A DNA stretch of 64,000 nucleotides from the NCBI GenBank assembly GCA_003991915.1, contig RQTK01001135.1, forward strand, positions 88,471 through 152,470, read 5' to 3'. The first letter of the stretch is position 1, and each line of letters opens with the position of its first letter. The notes beneath the pieces were generated by a model that had not been told where the DNA came from, did no database searches, and saw nothing but the letters and a program-made list of their open reading frames with translations. The translations under genes and the position numbers were made by a program. The DNA is from Elysia chlorotica (taxonomy: Eukaryota; Mollusca; Gastropoda; Plakobranchidae). Below, piece after piece: positions 1 through 34,106 of the stretch.

Positions 1-273
1 TTAAGTTAAGAATTGAGTGTCTGACTAGTGACTAGGCTGTAAGGGAAAAAGGGTTAAGAAATTAAGACTTCTGTACAAACGGCTTCAAATACCATTGCAG
101 TGTGTCATATCTAATAGTTTTACTTTTACTTTTTACTGAACCAGCTTCATTCTCTTAAGCTCAAATAGGAGCAATAACATGTGCATTTGTTTATAATCTA
201 TAAATACTGTTTACTATCAATTATGATTTTTCTTCGTTCCATCAGATAATTTATACTTTTTGTCCTTCTTTAG

Positions 274-9150
<8,877 letters not shown>

Positions 9151-12100
9151 ATAGCATTACGACTTATCAAAAAGCTGCAATTCATTATGTCTGTGGGTTC
9201 TTTTTTTATGTTTTTTATGTCTTGGATTCAGAGAGCTTTAATAATCTTCACTACAATATATATTTGTAAGTAGAGATAAGTATTTGATTATGTTTAATAG
9301 TGGGAATTTTATTTTATAGTTTTTATTTGGCTTCATGAAATTCTTTATTACACATTCATTTTTTTTGTGTTTGGATAATTTTGAATAGTTATATTATGTG
9401 TTGTGTGATTGTATTATCAGATAAAGTTTTTTTTTTTTTTTTACATATTTTATTTTATATTCCATCTTATTGTATAGCTTGAGATTGGTCTTGTTGTCAA
9501 AATGATAGGTTGTATTATATAAAACATTTTCCCATGAAAGTTGCACAATTTCTTTCTTCAAACTTACTTTTGATATTGCTTGTAAAAAATATGTTACAGG
9601 AGGCAAACTGCAATGAGCAAATGGATAATTTTAGCAGTGTCTTTAATGTATAAATCTAGTTATATTAACAGCTTTAAATCTTGGTAAATCACCAAAAACA
9701 TATGTTGTTGTTTTTTAACATTACTAGAGATATAGGAACTTAGAGAGCAGTTCGTGTACATAATTATATAATTTGCAGAGAAGAGATTTGTTGCCAACAG
9801 ACCAATAGTCTTGCCATTGATTTATTTTTTTTTGCACTTGATTTATTTTATTAACTTAAAAAGATCATGGTTCATGACCTAAGTATGTTATAAAATCAAA
9901 GCTTATAGTAATAAAGGTATTGATACATATCACTCTGAAGTCTTAACTTAAAGGAGATATTGATTTGAAAAATTTACTTACAGTTAACATCATTGTGTGG
10001 TTTTCGGTGTTATCCCTTAATTGTTTCAAGTTTATTTATTATACTAGTTTGTTTACACTTGTGGCTTGCTAAAATTCATAATGCATATATTTGTTTGATT
10101 TAAAATTATATGCAAAATGTCTGATCTCGTGGTTAATTTTTTTTACTGTACTTGTATGACTGCTATGTCATGTTTTTTTTTTCAATTTTTTTTTTTTTTT
10201 TTTCAATTTGTTCTATTTTAGGTAGGGTACTGGTATTCCATGGTATCTCCGCCCACTGTTTTATTTTGCGTGAAGACTTTGTATGCTTATTTTGGGGATT
10301 TTCCAACTGTTCATAGTTACTCTTTTTAAAAAGTTTATAGCCATCGTATAACAGATAAAAATGTTGGATTCATGTGAAAAATGTAAGGAATGTAAAACCT
10401 ATAAACAGAAGAAATTAAAAAACAACACTTATTTCACTTTATCATTCAATTAATGCTCTCTATTTCTTTGATGCCATATATTTTATTATTTATTTATGAG
10501 GCTGCTCAGTTATATGCCTCACCATGATAAACATCCATTTGTATAAATGCAGTAGTATAAAAACAGTGATTCTTTTGTTACTGTTTTTTAAACTTATTAT
10601 AAAGTGCTTTTATATTTTTAAAATTTTAGGCGTATCATTTCAAGGGTTTGCAAGAGCTCATTTGCCACCGTTCCAAAAGTCTCAATATAGAATTTTAAGA
10701 AGAAAATGTGTTTAAAAGTTTGCATTCTTTCAGCACAATGTTACAGTTTGCAGGATACCGTGCTCTTTCCGTTGCTGAAAACTTCTTACAATGTTCATAT
10801 TTTCTTTTACACATAAAAGTCAAAGCAATCAATTGCCATAGCACCTTATTTACTTTTTTTTTTGTTATAAAAGATATTTGGATCCCTGGGTAAAAAATTT
10901 TCAACTATATTTTTTCTATGATAGTCTGCTGTGTTTGATTTCATTGTAACAAAACAAATTTTACCTGCTTATAACAGTTTTGATACAGATAAAATAAAAA
11001 AAAACTCGGCAAAAGATTTCTAGTAAATGGTGAAAATTCAAAATTGATTGAACTATACATATATGTATTTTGAAATGCTTTCATATAGCTCATATGCTTT
11101 TTTTTTTTGGTCAATGAAATAATTTAATAAACACTCAGAGACTAAGGTGTGACTCAAAGGTTTGATTAGAGATATCTCAAAAAGAAAGGTAATTGATTAC
11201 AAAAGAAAGAAGAAAGGGAGGGTTTAAAACATTTGTGCTTGGTTCTTACATGAAGCATATTAATAAAATTCAATTTATAAAAGGTTTAAAACACTGCCTA
11301 TCGATGGGTAAATGCATTTTATTTCAAGTAGATGTAGTTATTTGTATTAGTTATAAGAAATAAATTTAAACTTTGTGTGAGTGTGTTTATATTTCAATTT
11401 GGAGGTTAATTGTATTCCAATGTTATATAACACAGCACAACCATCATATACAGGTTTACAATTTTAAGATTGAGTGGAAGTAAAAAACAAAATTGTTCAT
11501 CAGAATAAAAAGGCATATTACCATGATGTAATAAAAAATACACAAAACTAACACTGTAACATATTATTATCTTGTTTGTTAACTCTTTCCAATTGCAAGC
11601 TTATTATATCCTTGAACTACCAATCAACAGAGTGTCCATTGATGCGCGTGGAAAAAGTTATTTCATGTACCAAATTTTTGTTTTAACATACATTAACAGT
11701 GTTGGGACATATTGGCTATTGCTTGGGAACTTATGAGGAAAACCATGTAATCAATTGTTCTGTCTTTAATGGTTGATCTTTCTGAAATGTGTAAAACATG
11801 GTTGTAGGTGGTAAAAAATCCACAAACCGGTTTGTTTTGCCTTTAGGTAAACCTTGCAATAAAGTGAACCACATCATGTATAATAAACTCATATATTTGA
11901 CATATAATTTCCCATTGGGAAGCAATGATTTTTTTTCTTTATTAAATTCAAGTGTTACATTTTACATTCAATTTGAAAAATTGAATGTTAAAGGCATGTT
12001 GACATATACATTTATTTCAAGGTATTGACATAAAGATATATTTCAATGTTCCATTTTGACTTGAACCAATGTCCTTGTACTGATGTTGAGAAGGTACCAA

Positions 12101-14200
12101 TTAAAAATTATGTTCTTAACGAAAATGGCATTGAATCAGTTTTGAGCACCCTCTGTGTGCGCCAAACTTCGCATCACAATTAATGCTCTTAATTTCTGTC
12201 ACAATAGGTGGATATAGATGTGCAGTAAAATTAATGTAGAACTAGTGATTCATGAGGTTTGAAGCAGTCTCTTGTAGAAAACTTGCTCATCACAAACCCT
12301 ACTGTGTCAAATATTATGTATAACACTGTAACAGTAACACTTACAGAACCTACAGCTATTAATGCATTGTCCTTTAGGCTCCAATGGTTTTGCACCTTTT
12401 GGTATTTTCTAGAAGCTAAAAGGAACAACTGGCATTAGCTGCACTTTCAATTTTTACTAAATACAAATGGTGAATAACTTCATGATTGGCTGTCAGTACC
12501 TCACAAAGATTCTAAAAACCAATCAAATCTTGCATTAGTTATCAATAATTTAACCTCTTTTAGCTTGACATAACACTTGAGAATTTCTATATCCCATGAA
12601 TGTTCTTTTAAATAATAAAACATTATGACTACTCACTTTTTTAATGATTTGGATCAAGAGCAACCATCATTGGTTTCCCAAACCATTACATGTACATGTA
12701 TTTTGTTATTTTCAATGGTGGTGTTGAATATTAGTCAATCAATTTCGCATGAAAGGTCTTTATAAGTTAAGTGGATACAATAAGTTAAGATATAATTTTA
12801 CAGTCTAACTTCACCTTGTCAGCCATAAACTTGTTCACACTTAGCCTTTTATTTTTTTTTACATTGAAAATAATAAAATGCATTTTCAACCACGACTGGA
12901 CACAAAAAGTCTTGTATTTTTAACAGTGTTGTCCCATATCTACTATATAATATTACAATCTTATTCTGACGAAATTTAATTTTGGCTTTCATTATGTAAA
13001 TCTTTGCACAGTAGTCTTGGTTACATTGTTTTGAGACACTGTAGTAAAAATTAATCAGAACCGTCAGCAAGAATAAGAATAAAACAGTGCTGCACTTTTT
13101 CAAAAAGATAACCAAAAATCTGAACTCTTTCAACCTTAAGCGATCACACAACTTGCAATTGAAATTACAATTACATGTATCAACACATAGACAAACTTGA
13201 ACTGGCCAAGCTTATACATTTGTGTACAATTATATCTTTTACTGATTTGTTTAAAATTATATATGAAGACAAAATTAGGCACACTAATTTCGGACTAGTT
13301 TTATAAAATGTTAGTACATGTACCAACTTTGTTCTGTTTATGTCTTATGAATCGTGAATATAGACAGCAGAATAAGAGAAAAGAATTTATGCAACAAATG
13401 AGAAGAATGTCACTGCAGACTCCTTCACTGCCACACGTTATCATCTGCATTGTTGAAAAGAGAAAAAAAAAGTAGGTCACTGGCACTGTTGTTTTTGTTT
13501 TGTTGTTCAATTGTAAACCACTTCATGATGTTTTTGAGCCAGCGATCCTAAAAGATGATAAAAAATATTGCAAATGGCGGAGAATAGTAAAGTAATTAGT
13601 GTATCTTATCGATCTAGATATCAAATAATTTACATGTACTTATCTGTCTAATTATTTCTATTATATCTGTTTCTCTGTTCAAGTAAAACTATTTTTCTAC
13701 TCGTATGTCCAGCAAGGCTCATCACAAAGATTGTTTTCACCACCATTGACATTCTCTCTGTTATTTTATCCTATCGTTCTACTTTTTCTATATATCGAGG
13801 AATAAAATGAAGTAGCGCAATACTGATGTGCAAGAAGAGGAGAGCAGGAACAAGATGAGAGTAATACGAAGGAGGCGGAGGAATAGTAGTAGAGGGAGGA
13901 GTATGAAGACGAGCAGTAGTAGGAGAATACGGTGCAGCAGGATGAAGAGGAACATCACCAGAACTAGAGCTAGAAGAGAGAAAGGGACAGCAGGAGGGGA
14001 ATGAAAATGAGTTGGGGGAGGAGGAACTAGCAGCAGGCGGATTATTTGAAGTAATGAGGAACAGGAGCAGGAGTCGTGATACACAGGAATAGGGGTAGTA
14101 TGTGAAGCAAAAGATGAACATGAGGAGCAGGTGCAGGCGGAGGAGGACATGCAGAATGACCAGAGCTTTTTGTTTTCGTTTTTTTTTTTTTTTTGTGCCG
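9151..14200. other. GPAT 3' UTR and intergenic DNA, no gene seen
   Basis: The stretch after the GPAT stop codon is very AT-rich with many poly(T) and poly(A) runs, and presumably starts with a long 3' UTR. Possible polyadenylation signals exist (for example AATAAA at 11126-11131), but none can be picked with confidence. Open frames here are short, lack family resemblance and are spread over both strands. 13800-14150 is purine-rich on the + strand (GGAGGA/GCAGGA type) and gives spurious Ser/Pro-rich frames on the - strand. I see no further exon. Confidence 0.6.
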
Positions 14201-14205
14201 CATTT

Positions 14206-14265
14206 AGTAGTAGTAGTAGTAGTATCAGCAGCTGCAGCAGCAGTAGTAGTAATATTATTATTAAC
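14206..14265. repeat. (AGT)n/(AGC)n/(ATT)n trinucleotide tract
   Basis: A run of AGT units passes into CAGCAGCTGCAGCAGCAG and then AGT and ATT units. Low-complexity DNA; the Ser-rich frame through it shows no sign of being coding. Confidence 0.85.
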
Positions 14266-14514
14266 TACAAGTATGCCTTAGTTAAGGTCTTAATGCTAAT
14301 AATTTCAGATTTGCAGTGGAACATAATGACTTGCTCAAGACAAAGGGCTTTTCAATCTAAAAAAAACACAAAAAAAACAATTTTATTCAGTTTTCGTTAT
14401 TTTGTTAACCTTATTACTAATGATCACTCGGGATCTTATAGAGACATATCAACATGCAATATGTTTAAGTCAGAAATAACGAGAAATTATTGCTGCCAGA
14501 AGGGGATGGGGTGG

Positions 14515-14680
14515 GAGTGGACTGTGCAGCTGATAGAGCGTTTGTCTATCAAAAGAGAGATCCCCGGTTTGAAAACCACAATGATGTATTAAACAGTAAT
14601 TTCTTTTTGTCAGTCATAGGACCCATCCACATAAAACCCAAATAGTGACGACGTTGGAAGTTAAGCAACAAAACTGACAA
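14515..14680 (+). mobile_element. Degenerate SINE fragment
   Basis: A tRNA-like head is visible (GCTGATAGAGCG, then CCCCGGTTTGAAAACC as a decayed B box). After a deletion of the middle it is followed by the family tail blocks GGACCCATCCACA and GACGTTGGAAGTTAA. It is the most decayed head-containing copy in the window. Confidence 0.6.
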
Positions 14681-15237
14681 CCCCCTGCCCCTCCCCCTCC
14701 CCCCCTCTCTCGCCTCTCTTTCGCGCCTCATTACAAACTCTCCCCCTCTTTCCCTCTGTCCCATTTTATCTTTATTACTCTTTTGTCTTAACATTTAATT
14801 TGCCTTATCATCTTATTTAGGAAACCAGGCAAAATTCTCAGTTTTAAAGGACATTTTTTCAGTTGTAGAATTATACAAATAAATTGACGTTTCACAAAAG
14901 TTCTTTTAATCTTTTTTGTAGGAAAATCAAAGACTACAACTATCACAAAATGAAATGTAAAAAGTTGACCGGTAAATATCAGCGTGTCTTTGTACTTTTA
15001 CATCTTTTGAATCAACGGCCGGGATAATGGTGAGAGTAAAAATTAGTATGATGGAAGCGAGGTGCTTGCAAAGTTTGCGACTGAAAGAGCTTACAAACCT
15101 TTAGCGCTACGCCTCATTACACTTTTCTACACATAGATCCTGAAGATACAAATTTTGAGATTAGCGCAGTTTAAATTTAGCTGCAATACTTTAGTTTTGT
15201 CCATCCTAATACTGATAAATTGTATCGTCTTAACTAT

Positions 15238-15312
15238 GTAAAGCGCTTTGAGCCGGCTAAGCTGGGATAAAGCGCTTAAAAATGATCTTCATTATTATTA
15301 TTTATTATTATC
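15238..15312 (+). mobile_element. LINE2/Core-SINE-like 3' tail ending in (ATT)n
   Basis: The segment has the paired motif AAGCGCTTTGAGC ... GGATAAAGCGCTTAAAAATG followed by an ATT run. This is the common 3' end of L2-clade LINEs and the SINEs that borrow their tails. The upstream body (about 15030-15237) is not recognisable. The orientation is inferred from the terminal ATT run. Confidence 0.6.
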
Positions 15313-15320
15313 CTACAGTC

Positions 15321-15349
15321 CCCACGAATTTCGTGGGTTCCCAGCTAGT
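15321..15349 (+). mobile_element. Possible Helitron 3' terminus (hairpin plus CTAG|T)
   Basis: A 17-base hairpin (CCCACGAA, T, TTCGTGGG at 15321-15337) is followed 7 bases later by CTAG (15345-15348) and then T. Helitrons end in a short GC-rich hairpin closely followed by CTRR, inserted before a host T. The matching 5'-TC end and any Rep/helicase sequence were not found, so this would be a non-autonomous or truncated copy. A chance hairpin is possible. Confidence 0.4.
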
Positions 15350-17160
15350 ATGGAATAATAAGGAATGGGATCAAATTTAGGATTAAGTTAATAAATGAGA
15401 AACACTCATAAGCTTTAAATCGTTTCAACACCAGTGGTTTATTTTAAACAATGATTGAGCGAATAAGTTCAAACCGAATTTTCTAGGCAATTGAACAATA
15501 AACCAAGCATCATTTTTTTCATACACATTTTAATGATGAGAGGTCGTAAATACAGTTACGATAAGCTTACGCCTTAAAAATGCGAATAATAAGGACAAGT
15601 TGCAAACAACCCCGAAGTTTAACTTAAAAGTATTGTAGTGTGCAACACTATTAAAATATAAATCTGGGTTAAGAGGATATTATAGGGTTTGTTTGATCAC
15701 AAAACAGAAATCTTACCAGATATAAAATCTGCTAAATGAGATTTGGAAGACGCTACAAATACAACGCACCTTTTGTCGTAATGAGGTGTACACTTTTGAA
15801 CAAACATGAAATGCAATTCAGACAATTTAAGAACAATGATATCTGTTGGTTGTGATAACTTATGCGCAAAATTCAACATTCTTTTCGAAAGTATGGATGG
15901 CGTTAAAAAAAAATTAATGTGTATTGACTAATTTTGTTGTTTTCCTTAGCAAGGATGTTTTTGTTTTTTTATGTAGAAATATATAACAAATTTAATAAAT
16001 TTCCAAATTTCTATTCGTTTATATATTTAAAAAAAAAAACACTTGTGGGTGTGGATACTACATAAAATGAGTAATAAGAACAAAAAAATCAGATAGCTAA
16101 ATTGTAATAATACTCAAATTTATTTATATAAAGCTCTACCATAAACATACTTGAGCCCAATTCTACATTTTTAATTTGTATAAGTGTGAGTCATTAAACA
16201 GTTGCTGGATTTCCAAAGATTGCCTATTGATTCTGATTTTTATTAAAATTTTGATTCCTCAAAATGAATTCATAAGTGAATTTTTTTAAAGCCTCATCTC
16301 CATTAAAGTATATGTAGGTACAATGATTTTTTATATTTTAAGTGCAGGAAAGTGGATTTAAATAGAAATAATGTCTCGGGCATACTTAAACATACATGTA
16401 GACCACAGCGTTGGTATAGTTTCAATTCATCAATAATACTAATTACTATAAAATTAAAATAGACTTAAGCATTGACATTATTATATTGTTCATAACATAA
16501 GTTTTGGTCATATTTAGCAGACTGGTCGTGATTGTCGGAAATCCGACAATTGGCGACACACATGCAGGAAATGACTCTCAGAACAAGCCCCTCCCCTTAA
16601 GATACAATAGTTACTCATATTTTTTTGTATTCAGACAAAAAGCTGAACTTGAATCACACTATTGCACAATTTACAAACAAAACAACACTATGTGTAGAGG
16701 TGTATGGAACATTTCATTATTAATGAAATTAATCAGTTTTTTCTTCCTCCTGTAGAATTTACTAAACCAGAGTTATGATAGTATAATTTTTCACTTTAGA
16801 GCAATGTGAAGCGCATGGAGTCTACAGTGGTGGTTATGCACTGTATAAAAATTATGCATTATTATTATAAAATAATCATTAATGTTTTCAGTATTAGGGT
16901 TGTAAAAAATGATGTCCATTTTGCAATATCTATTTCTCATGTTCACACTTGTTTCTTTCATATAATATTATTACTTTTAAGACCTTTAACCTTTAGCACA
17001 CACTTCAAATCATTTGATGAACAAAATGTATTTTCTTTTTAGGTTACAGAGTGAGGCATTTATAAAACAAGTCATCAAATGGGCTTTTTTCAACATTGCA
17101 CTTGATTATTTAGGGACTGGCATTCATGAGAAAAATAAACAAGAAATCGATTGCTTTTCT
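15350..17160. other. Intergenic stretch between GPAT and HSPA9
   Basis: AT-rich DNA with no convincing coding frame. It contains a 20-bp near-palindrome at 16531-16550 (ATTGTCGGA, AA, TCCGACAAT). The part from about 17000 onward may already include the 3' UTR of the minus-strand HSPA9 gene. Confidence 0.55.
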
Positions 17161-17167
17161 TAAATAT

Positions 17168-17173
17168 TTTATT
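17168..17173 (-). terminator. Candidate polyadenylation signal of HSPA9
   Basis: AATAAA on the minus strand, about 1.15 kb downstream of the HSPA9 stop codon. It is one of several AT-rich possibilities, chosen because it is a canonical hexamer in the right strand. Not verifiable without transcript data. Confidence 0.3.
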
Positions 17174-18316
17174 CACATCCCTTCAGCATATCATTCACAA
17201 CATAACCATTCATCCTGGTTGAAAAGTTTTCATAAATGCTGTTTGTCTCTTCACAATTCTATGCTTTAGCTGTGGCTCAATCTTACATCTGTTCTCTCTT
17301 CACAAGAGTAATCTTTGGTGCCATAACATGCTGATCATAACAATGCTAACATCTCAAAATGGAGCATTAACATACTTAGCCACATAGAATAGTTGCAGAT
17401 AGTCCCCTCAATAAAAAAAAACAACAACCTAGCTTAGGCTTATGTATGTGACAGGACTTATTTAGCAGTACTTTATATCTGATTACAGTCTTCCTGCAAA
17501 TACTATTACTAAAACATAGATATGTTATTTCAACTTCCAACCCATGGAATTAGAGAATACAGAGTTATTTTCCCAAACTTTTTAGAATGTTACAACAAAC
17601 ATGTTATCATTCAACCACACATCTAGATGCTACGGAACTCTTTAAAAGCCCTAACTCCGTAAAATAAATCAAAACTCATTCAAACATTCTAGCTTATTGT
17701 TAAAAAATTCTGCTCACAGAAAGAAAAAAAATCTTTGATAATAATTTTACTTATTACAAAAAACAACAACCATATCTTAAAAAAAATGTACAAACTGAAC
17801 TGGCATCTAAACAATTTCAAAAGAACAATGCAATGACATTTAATTGTTACTTATTGAAATGGTACTGAATTCTACTTCATATCTCAAAAATATCCTGGCA
17901 AGGGAAAAAATTGTAATTGTGTATGTACACTGCTGCGTGAAGTAGCAAACCTGTTAAATTAATGTGAACCTTTTGTTTTTCCCTCTCTGATAGAGGGAAA
18001 ACAACAACTCATGGTAATAAACCAAAAGGTCATGAACAGTACAACCCAAGGAATATTACTACTAACTTCAATATCTCAAGAAATGAACCTTTCTGAACAA
18101 ACCTGAAGCAGTTATCACATGGTTCAAAATGTAGGAATTAACCCCCCTATATATATATATATCTCAACAAAGAAAAGCAAATTGATAATGAAGTAAACTA
18201 TGATCATGCTCTTGTAGACTATAGCTACATCTACATTTTTTTCTTGTATGAGCACTCATTGCGATTAACAGTGATTTCTTTTTTAAATAATGCGTAACTT
18301 GATGATAACTGAAACC

Positions 18317-29813
<11,497 letters not shown>

Positions 29814-30089
29814 TGTGGGTTTCGTATATGGTTCTACCGATAATTACAATCAATTTAGCACGTTTTGTTGCAAGCGAAAAATTAAATACAGCTCCAGATG
29901 CTCTACACACGTGCTGAGAGGCTGCTAGATCTAAGCTATATAACAGAAAACAAGGTCATGACAATCTTACATCAGGCGTAGAAGATTTCCGGTAGAACTT
30001 TCGACAGGGGAGATTACGCTCTTTTTTTTTATAAAGGTCAATGTACTTTCATCAGCCTGTGACTTTGAGCAGAAAATGTTGCATACTGT

Positions 30090-30248
30090 ATTAGCTGGTA
30101 TAAGAAGACAAGTTTTTGACTTAGAAGGGCTATGTCTTCCATGAAAGAGAAATGTTACAAGTTCAGCAAACCTTAGATGTAATAATATAACTCTATAAAA
30201 GTTTTCTGGCCTTTCCCCCCTCTCATTTTCTAAAAGGTTGTTTTCAGT
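30090..30248. repeat. 159-bp segment, copy B (upstream of HSPA9 start)
   Basis: Second copy of the segment at 27024-27182, same orientation, starting 277 bp upstream of the HSPA9 ATG, probably in promoter-proximal DNA. No target-site duplication or terminal repeat is evident. Confidence 0.9.
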
Positions 30249-30667
30249 GACAACATTTTAAGCACAATCACCAAAGTGTATATAGGGCCGTGTAGAAGCA
30301 TTTACACACACAAATCAATTACCTAAAAATTTGATAGGCTCTCAAAGTAATACACAAATAATTGTTGTAAACACATGTTATTAAAACTTAAGAAACAGGG
30401 ATATTTTAAACTCATTGATCTTATTAAACATTAATATAGATCTATCACCGAGGGTCAGAAATGGTTGAAAAATTAAGTAGGCCTACTAATGCTCGTGTAA
30501 AATGAGAATAGCAAAAGAGGACGAACAGCGTTCGAGTTAAAACTAATAGCCGGCTAAATTATGTTTATTAAAAAAAAAGGTTAATTCATTTTTTCCTCGT
30601 AGACTACAAATATGTAGGCCTATCTCTATTTCTGTCTCTTTGTATACATACCTCTGTTTGACTTAAT

Positions 30668-30756
30668 GTCAGTCTGTCTGTCTGTCTGCCTGTCTGCCTG
30701 TCTGTCTGATTGTCTGTCTGCTGTCTGTCTGCCTGTCTGTCGATCTATTTCTCTGC

Positions 30757-30787
<31 letters not shown>

Positions 30788-31094
30788 CCTCTCTCTCTCT
30801 CCGCCTCTCTCTCTCCATATATCCCCTCTTTCCTCTCTCTTCCCTTCTCTTTCTGGTGCTCCATCTCTCGTTCTCCCTCTCTATCTCTCAGATGTCCCCC
30901 CCCTCTCTCTCTCTCGTTCTCCCTCTCCATCTTTTTGCTATCCCCTCTCTCTTCCGTTCTCTATCTCTCGTTCTCTCTCTCTATCTCTCCGCTCTCTCCA
31001 CTCTCCCTCGTTTCCCTCTTCATCTCTCCACTCTATCTCTGCTCTCTCTCCCTCTCTATAGCTCTATCTCTCTCGTTCTGCCTTTCCATCTCTC

Positions 31095-31141
<47 letters not shown>
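30668..31141. repeat. (TCTG)n then (CT)n-rich pyrimidine tract
   Basis: About 70 bp of TCTG/TGCC units lead into roughly 400 bp of interrupted CTCTCT, ending in a pure CT run just before 31141. It produces long Ser/Leu/Pro frames on the + strand and Arg/Glu frames on the - strand, all artefacts of composition. Confidence 0.95.
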
Positions 31142-32022
<881 letters not shown>

Positions 32023-32831
32023 TAATTCTACCCCAATCCCATCGTCGCACTCGTGTCAAGTATGTATGCCTGCCTATCTATCTATAGCTGTGCGCCTCTA
32101 TCAAACTGTCTATATAATGTCGCTTTCTTTCCTACCTCATCCAAGTGCAGTAGGCAAAATGTATCTTCTCCTGTTATTATATATCCAGCGACATGATTTA
32201 TAGTCTGCAAGTTTGTTTGCTATTAATGTGTTGTCTTTTTTGGGCACAATTTAAAGAAAAGAGCCAGAAAAGATGATGTCCCGAATTTCTATAGAGAGAT
32301 GATCACTAAGCAGTGGAAGCTTAGCTCGTAAATGTCTGGGGTAGGCACATTTACAGTATGCCTACTACTAACACAATGGTATTAGTATTGCAAAGTTTTT
32401 AATTTTTCTATAAGCCCCTATTTCATACGTTTATTTCCCCTCGTTACTTCGTATTCACGTTATGAAGTAGGTCTATTAAAAGCATAATCTCAGCATTGCA
32501 ATCAGCGACCCTGATCATTCATGATTCATCGTGCCCAATAGATGGAACGGAAATTTCGTCTTGATTCTGTCGGCTGGGGCTGCATTGGCCTTTATAATTT
32601 AGGAGCCTTTGGAGGATTAACAATTTCAACCAACTTAGCACTTGCGCACATTTCAATCAATAAACTTTGAGACTCTCCATCAGTGTACATTTTATGAGAG
32701 AACTGCGAGAATGAGAGGGCACATTATAACCATCTGAATAGCCCAGCACTTTAAACGCTGAGCTATTGTAAGCCACTGAGAAAACAAAAAGAAAATGTTT
32801 GTATAAACAAATGTGTTAAGTTTATATGTGC

Positions 32832-33150
32832 TATGTTGGAACTGGCTCAAGTAGTAAAGCGTTGGTATCCAGGTCGTGAGGTCCGCAGTTCGAAACCCAC
32901 AATCGGCAGATTTATTTGTCCAATTTCGTCCCCTGTAACTGGTTGGATCGGTGTCGGTATAATTTGACTGACTGAGACAGAAGTCATGCAAAGAGATTAT
33001 TAACATAACTATGTGGACTCATGGTATCCAGCCCTGACTCGTGTGTAGCAGCACATACAATTGTCAGACGTCAGTCTTTGGGTCCGTCCACAATGTAGCC
33101 TACATAGTGGTGACGTTTGACGTTAAATCAACTCATTGACAACTCAACAC
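32832..33150 (+). mobile_element. tRNA-derived SINE, best-preserved head
   Basis: The head reads TGGCTCAAGTAGTAAAGCG (A-box region) and GTTCGAAACC (B box, 32888-32897). Then come the family body blocks: TTCGTCCCCTGTAACTGG, GGTGTCGGTATAATTTGAC, CTGAGACAGAAGTCATG, a short internal insertion, GTGTGTAGCAGCACATA, GGTCCGTCCACAATGTAGCC and GACGTTAAATCAACTC. It is the longest copy in the window. Confidence 0.85.
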
Positions 33151-33697
33151 AACTCTCTCAATCATTTTGGTGACTGGTCGTGTGAAAACTTCGAGGGCTT
33201 GGAATTGGTTGTGTTTAGGTAGACACATTAAGTCCTTGTATTTTTTGTCTAGGTAGACCATGTGCCTACGTAGACCAGCAAATATAGCTAAAGTAATGTA
33301 CTATAAATAGCTTAACCAGTTCATTACAGCTTTGAATGTTGGTTGTTTGGGCATTAGCAGGGTTGCACTTTCAATCCTGGAATCCCTTTAATTATTTAAT
33401 AGCCAACCACGGCGTTACGTGAAAAAAAACCCACAATATATTACTATTATCTACATTAAAATATGCTTTAACCGTAATTAATATTTAAATAATTGTAATA
33501 CAGATGAGAGTATTTGAGTATAATACATTTGCATGTGAATGATTTTTTTTTTAATGTCAGATAAATATTAATTCATTAATATGAAGGAATATATTACGGA
33601 AGTTTTAAAATATCAATATTATACTGTGGGAACGTATTTCTAATAATAGGTAGACACCTGTGTCTCCGTATACACAGGCTTTGGTATTAGAAGAATC

Positions 33698-33745
33698 ATT
33701 ATAGCCAAGGCGTCCAAAAATATTTTTGGACGCCTTGATTATAGC
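33698..33745. mobile_element. 32-bp perfect palindrome flanked by 8-bp direct repeats
   Basis: Positions 33706-33737 are a perfect palindrome; the left arm reads CAAGGCGTCCAAAAAT. It is bounded exactly on both sides by ATTATAGC (33698-33705 and 33738-33745). An 8-bp duplication is the target-site size of hAT transposons, whose ends often begin CARGG and contain GTCC, so this looks like two terminal inverted repeats joined back to back with no interior. See findings. Confidence 0.6.
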
Positions 33746-33846
33746 TCAATGCGGTGAAGTATTTTTAGCGTGGACAATTTTTAGCCTCCTGCATTAATGA
33801 GTTAGGCCCATTTTTCCCCAAGGGAGGCTACTACAATTATTGATTT

Positions 33847-33876
33847 ACACAGATTTCTATTAATAGAAATCTGTGT
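33847..33876. other. 30-bp perfect palindrome
   Basis: The left arm ACACAGATTTCTATT is followed directly by its reverse complement. It lies 110 bp from the palindrome at 33706-33737. No exact direct repeat flanks it. A weaker inverted pair, TAGCCTCC (33782-33789) and GGAGGCTA (33823-33830), lies between the two. Confidence 0.8.
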
Positions 33877-34106
33877 TGATCTATTATTACGATGTATAAA
33901 AACACTTTCGAGTAAGGCCCATGGAGTAGACTCAGTGGAGAGGAGGGCTTAGCTTGAGACGTTAAAAACTAGAGAAATCTAGATTTCTAAATGTCGACGA
34001 CGTTATTAATTTGTTTAAAGATGTGAATGTTGGACAAGGAATGTAATTTGTTTGGAAAGTAGAGGTCACCCAGAGCCTATGCAGCTTACATTTTTGTAAT
34101 CGAAAA

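Noticed and set aside
13771-14150. Two overlapping minus-strand Ser/Pro-rich frames of 116-120 codons
   Set aside because: The + strand is a purine-rich low-complexity tract; both frames reflect composition, with no splice partners or domain.
29995-30002. Heat-shock element (GAACTTTC) upstream of HSPA9
   Set aside because: Only one inverted pair of GAA units is in register; a functional element needs at least three, and mortalin genes are not usually heat induced.
32832-32905. Functional tRNA gene
   Set aside because: Pol III boxes are present, but the cloverleaf is degenerate and the same SINE body follows as in the other copies.
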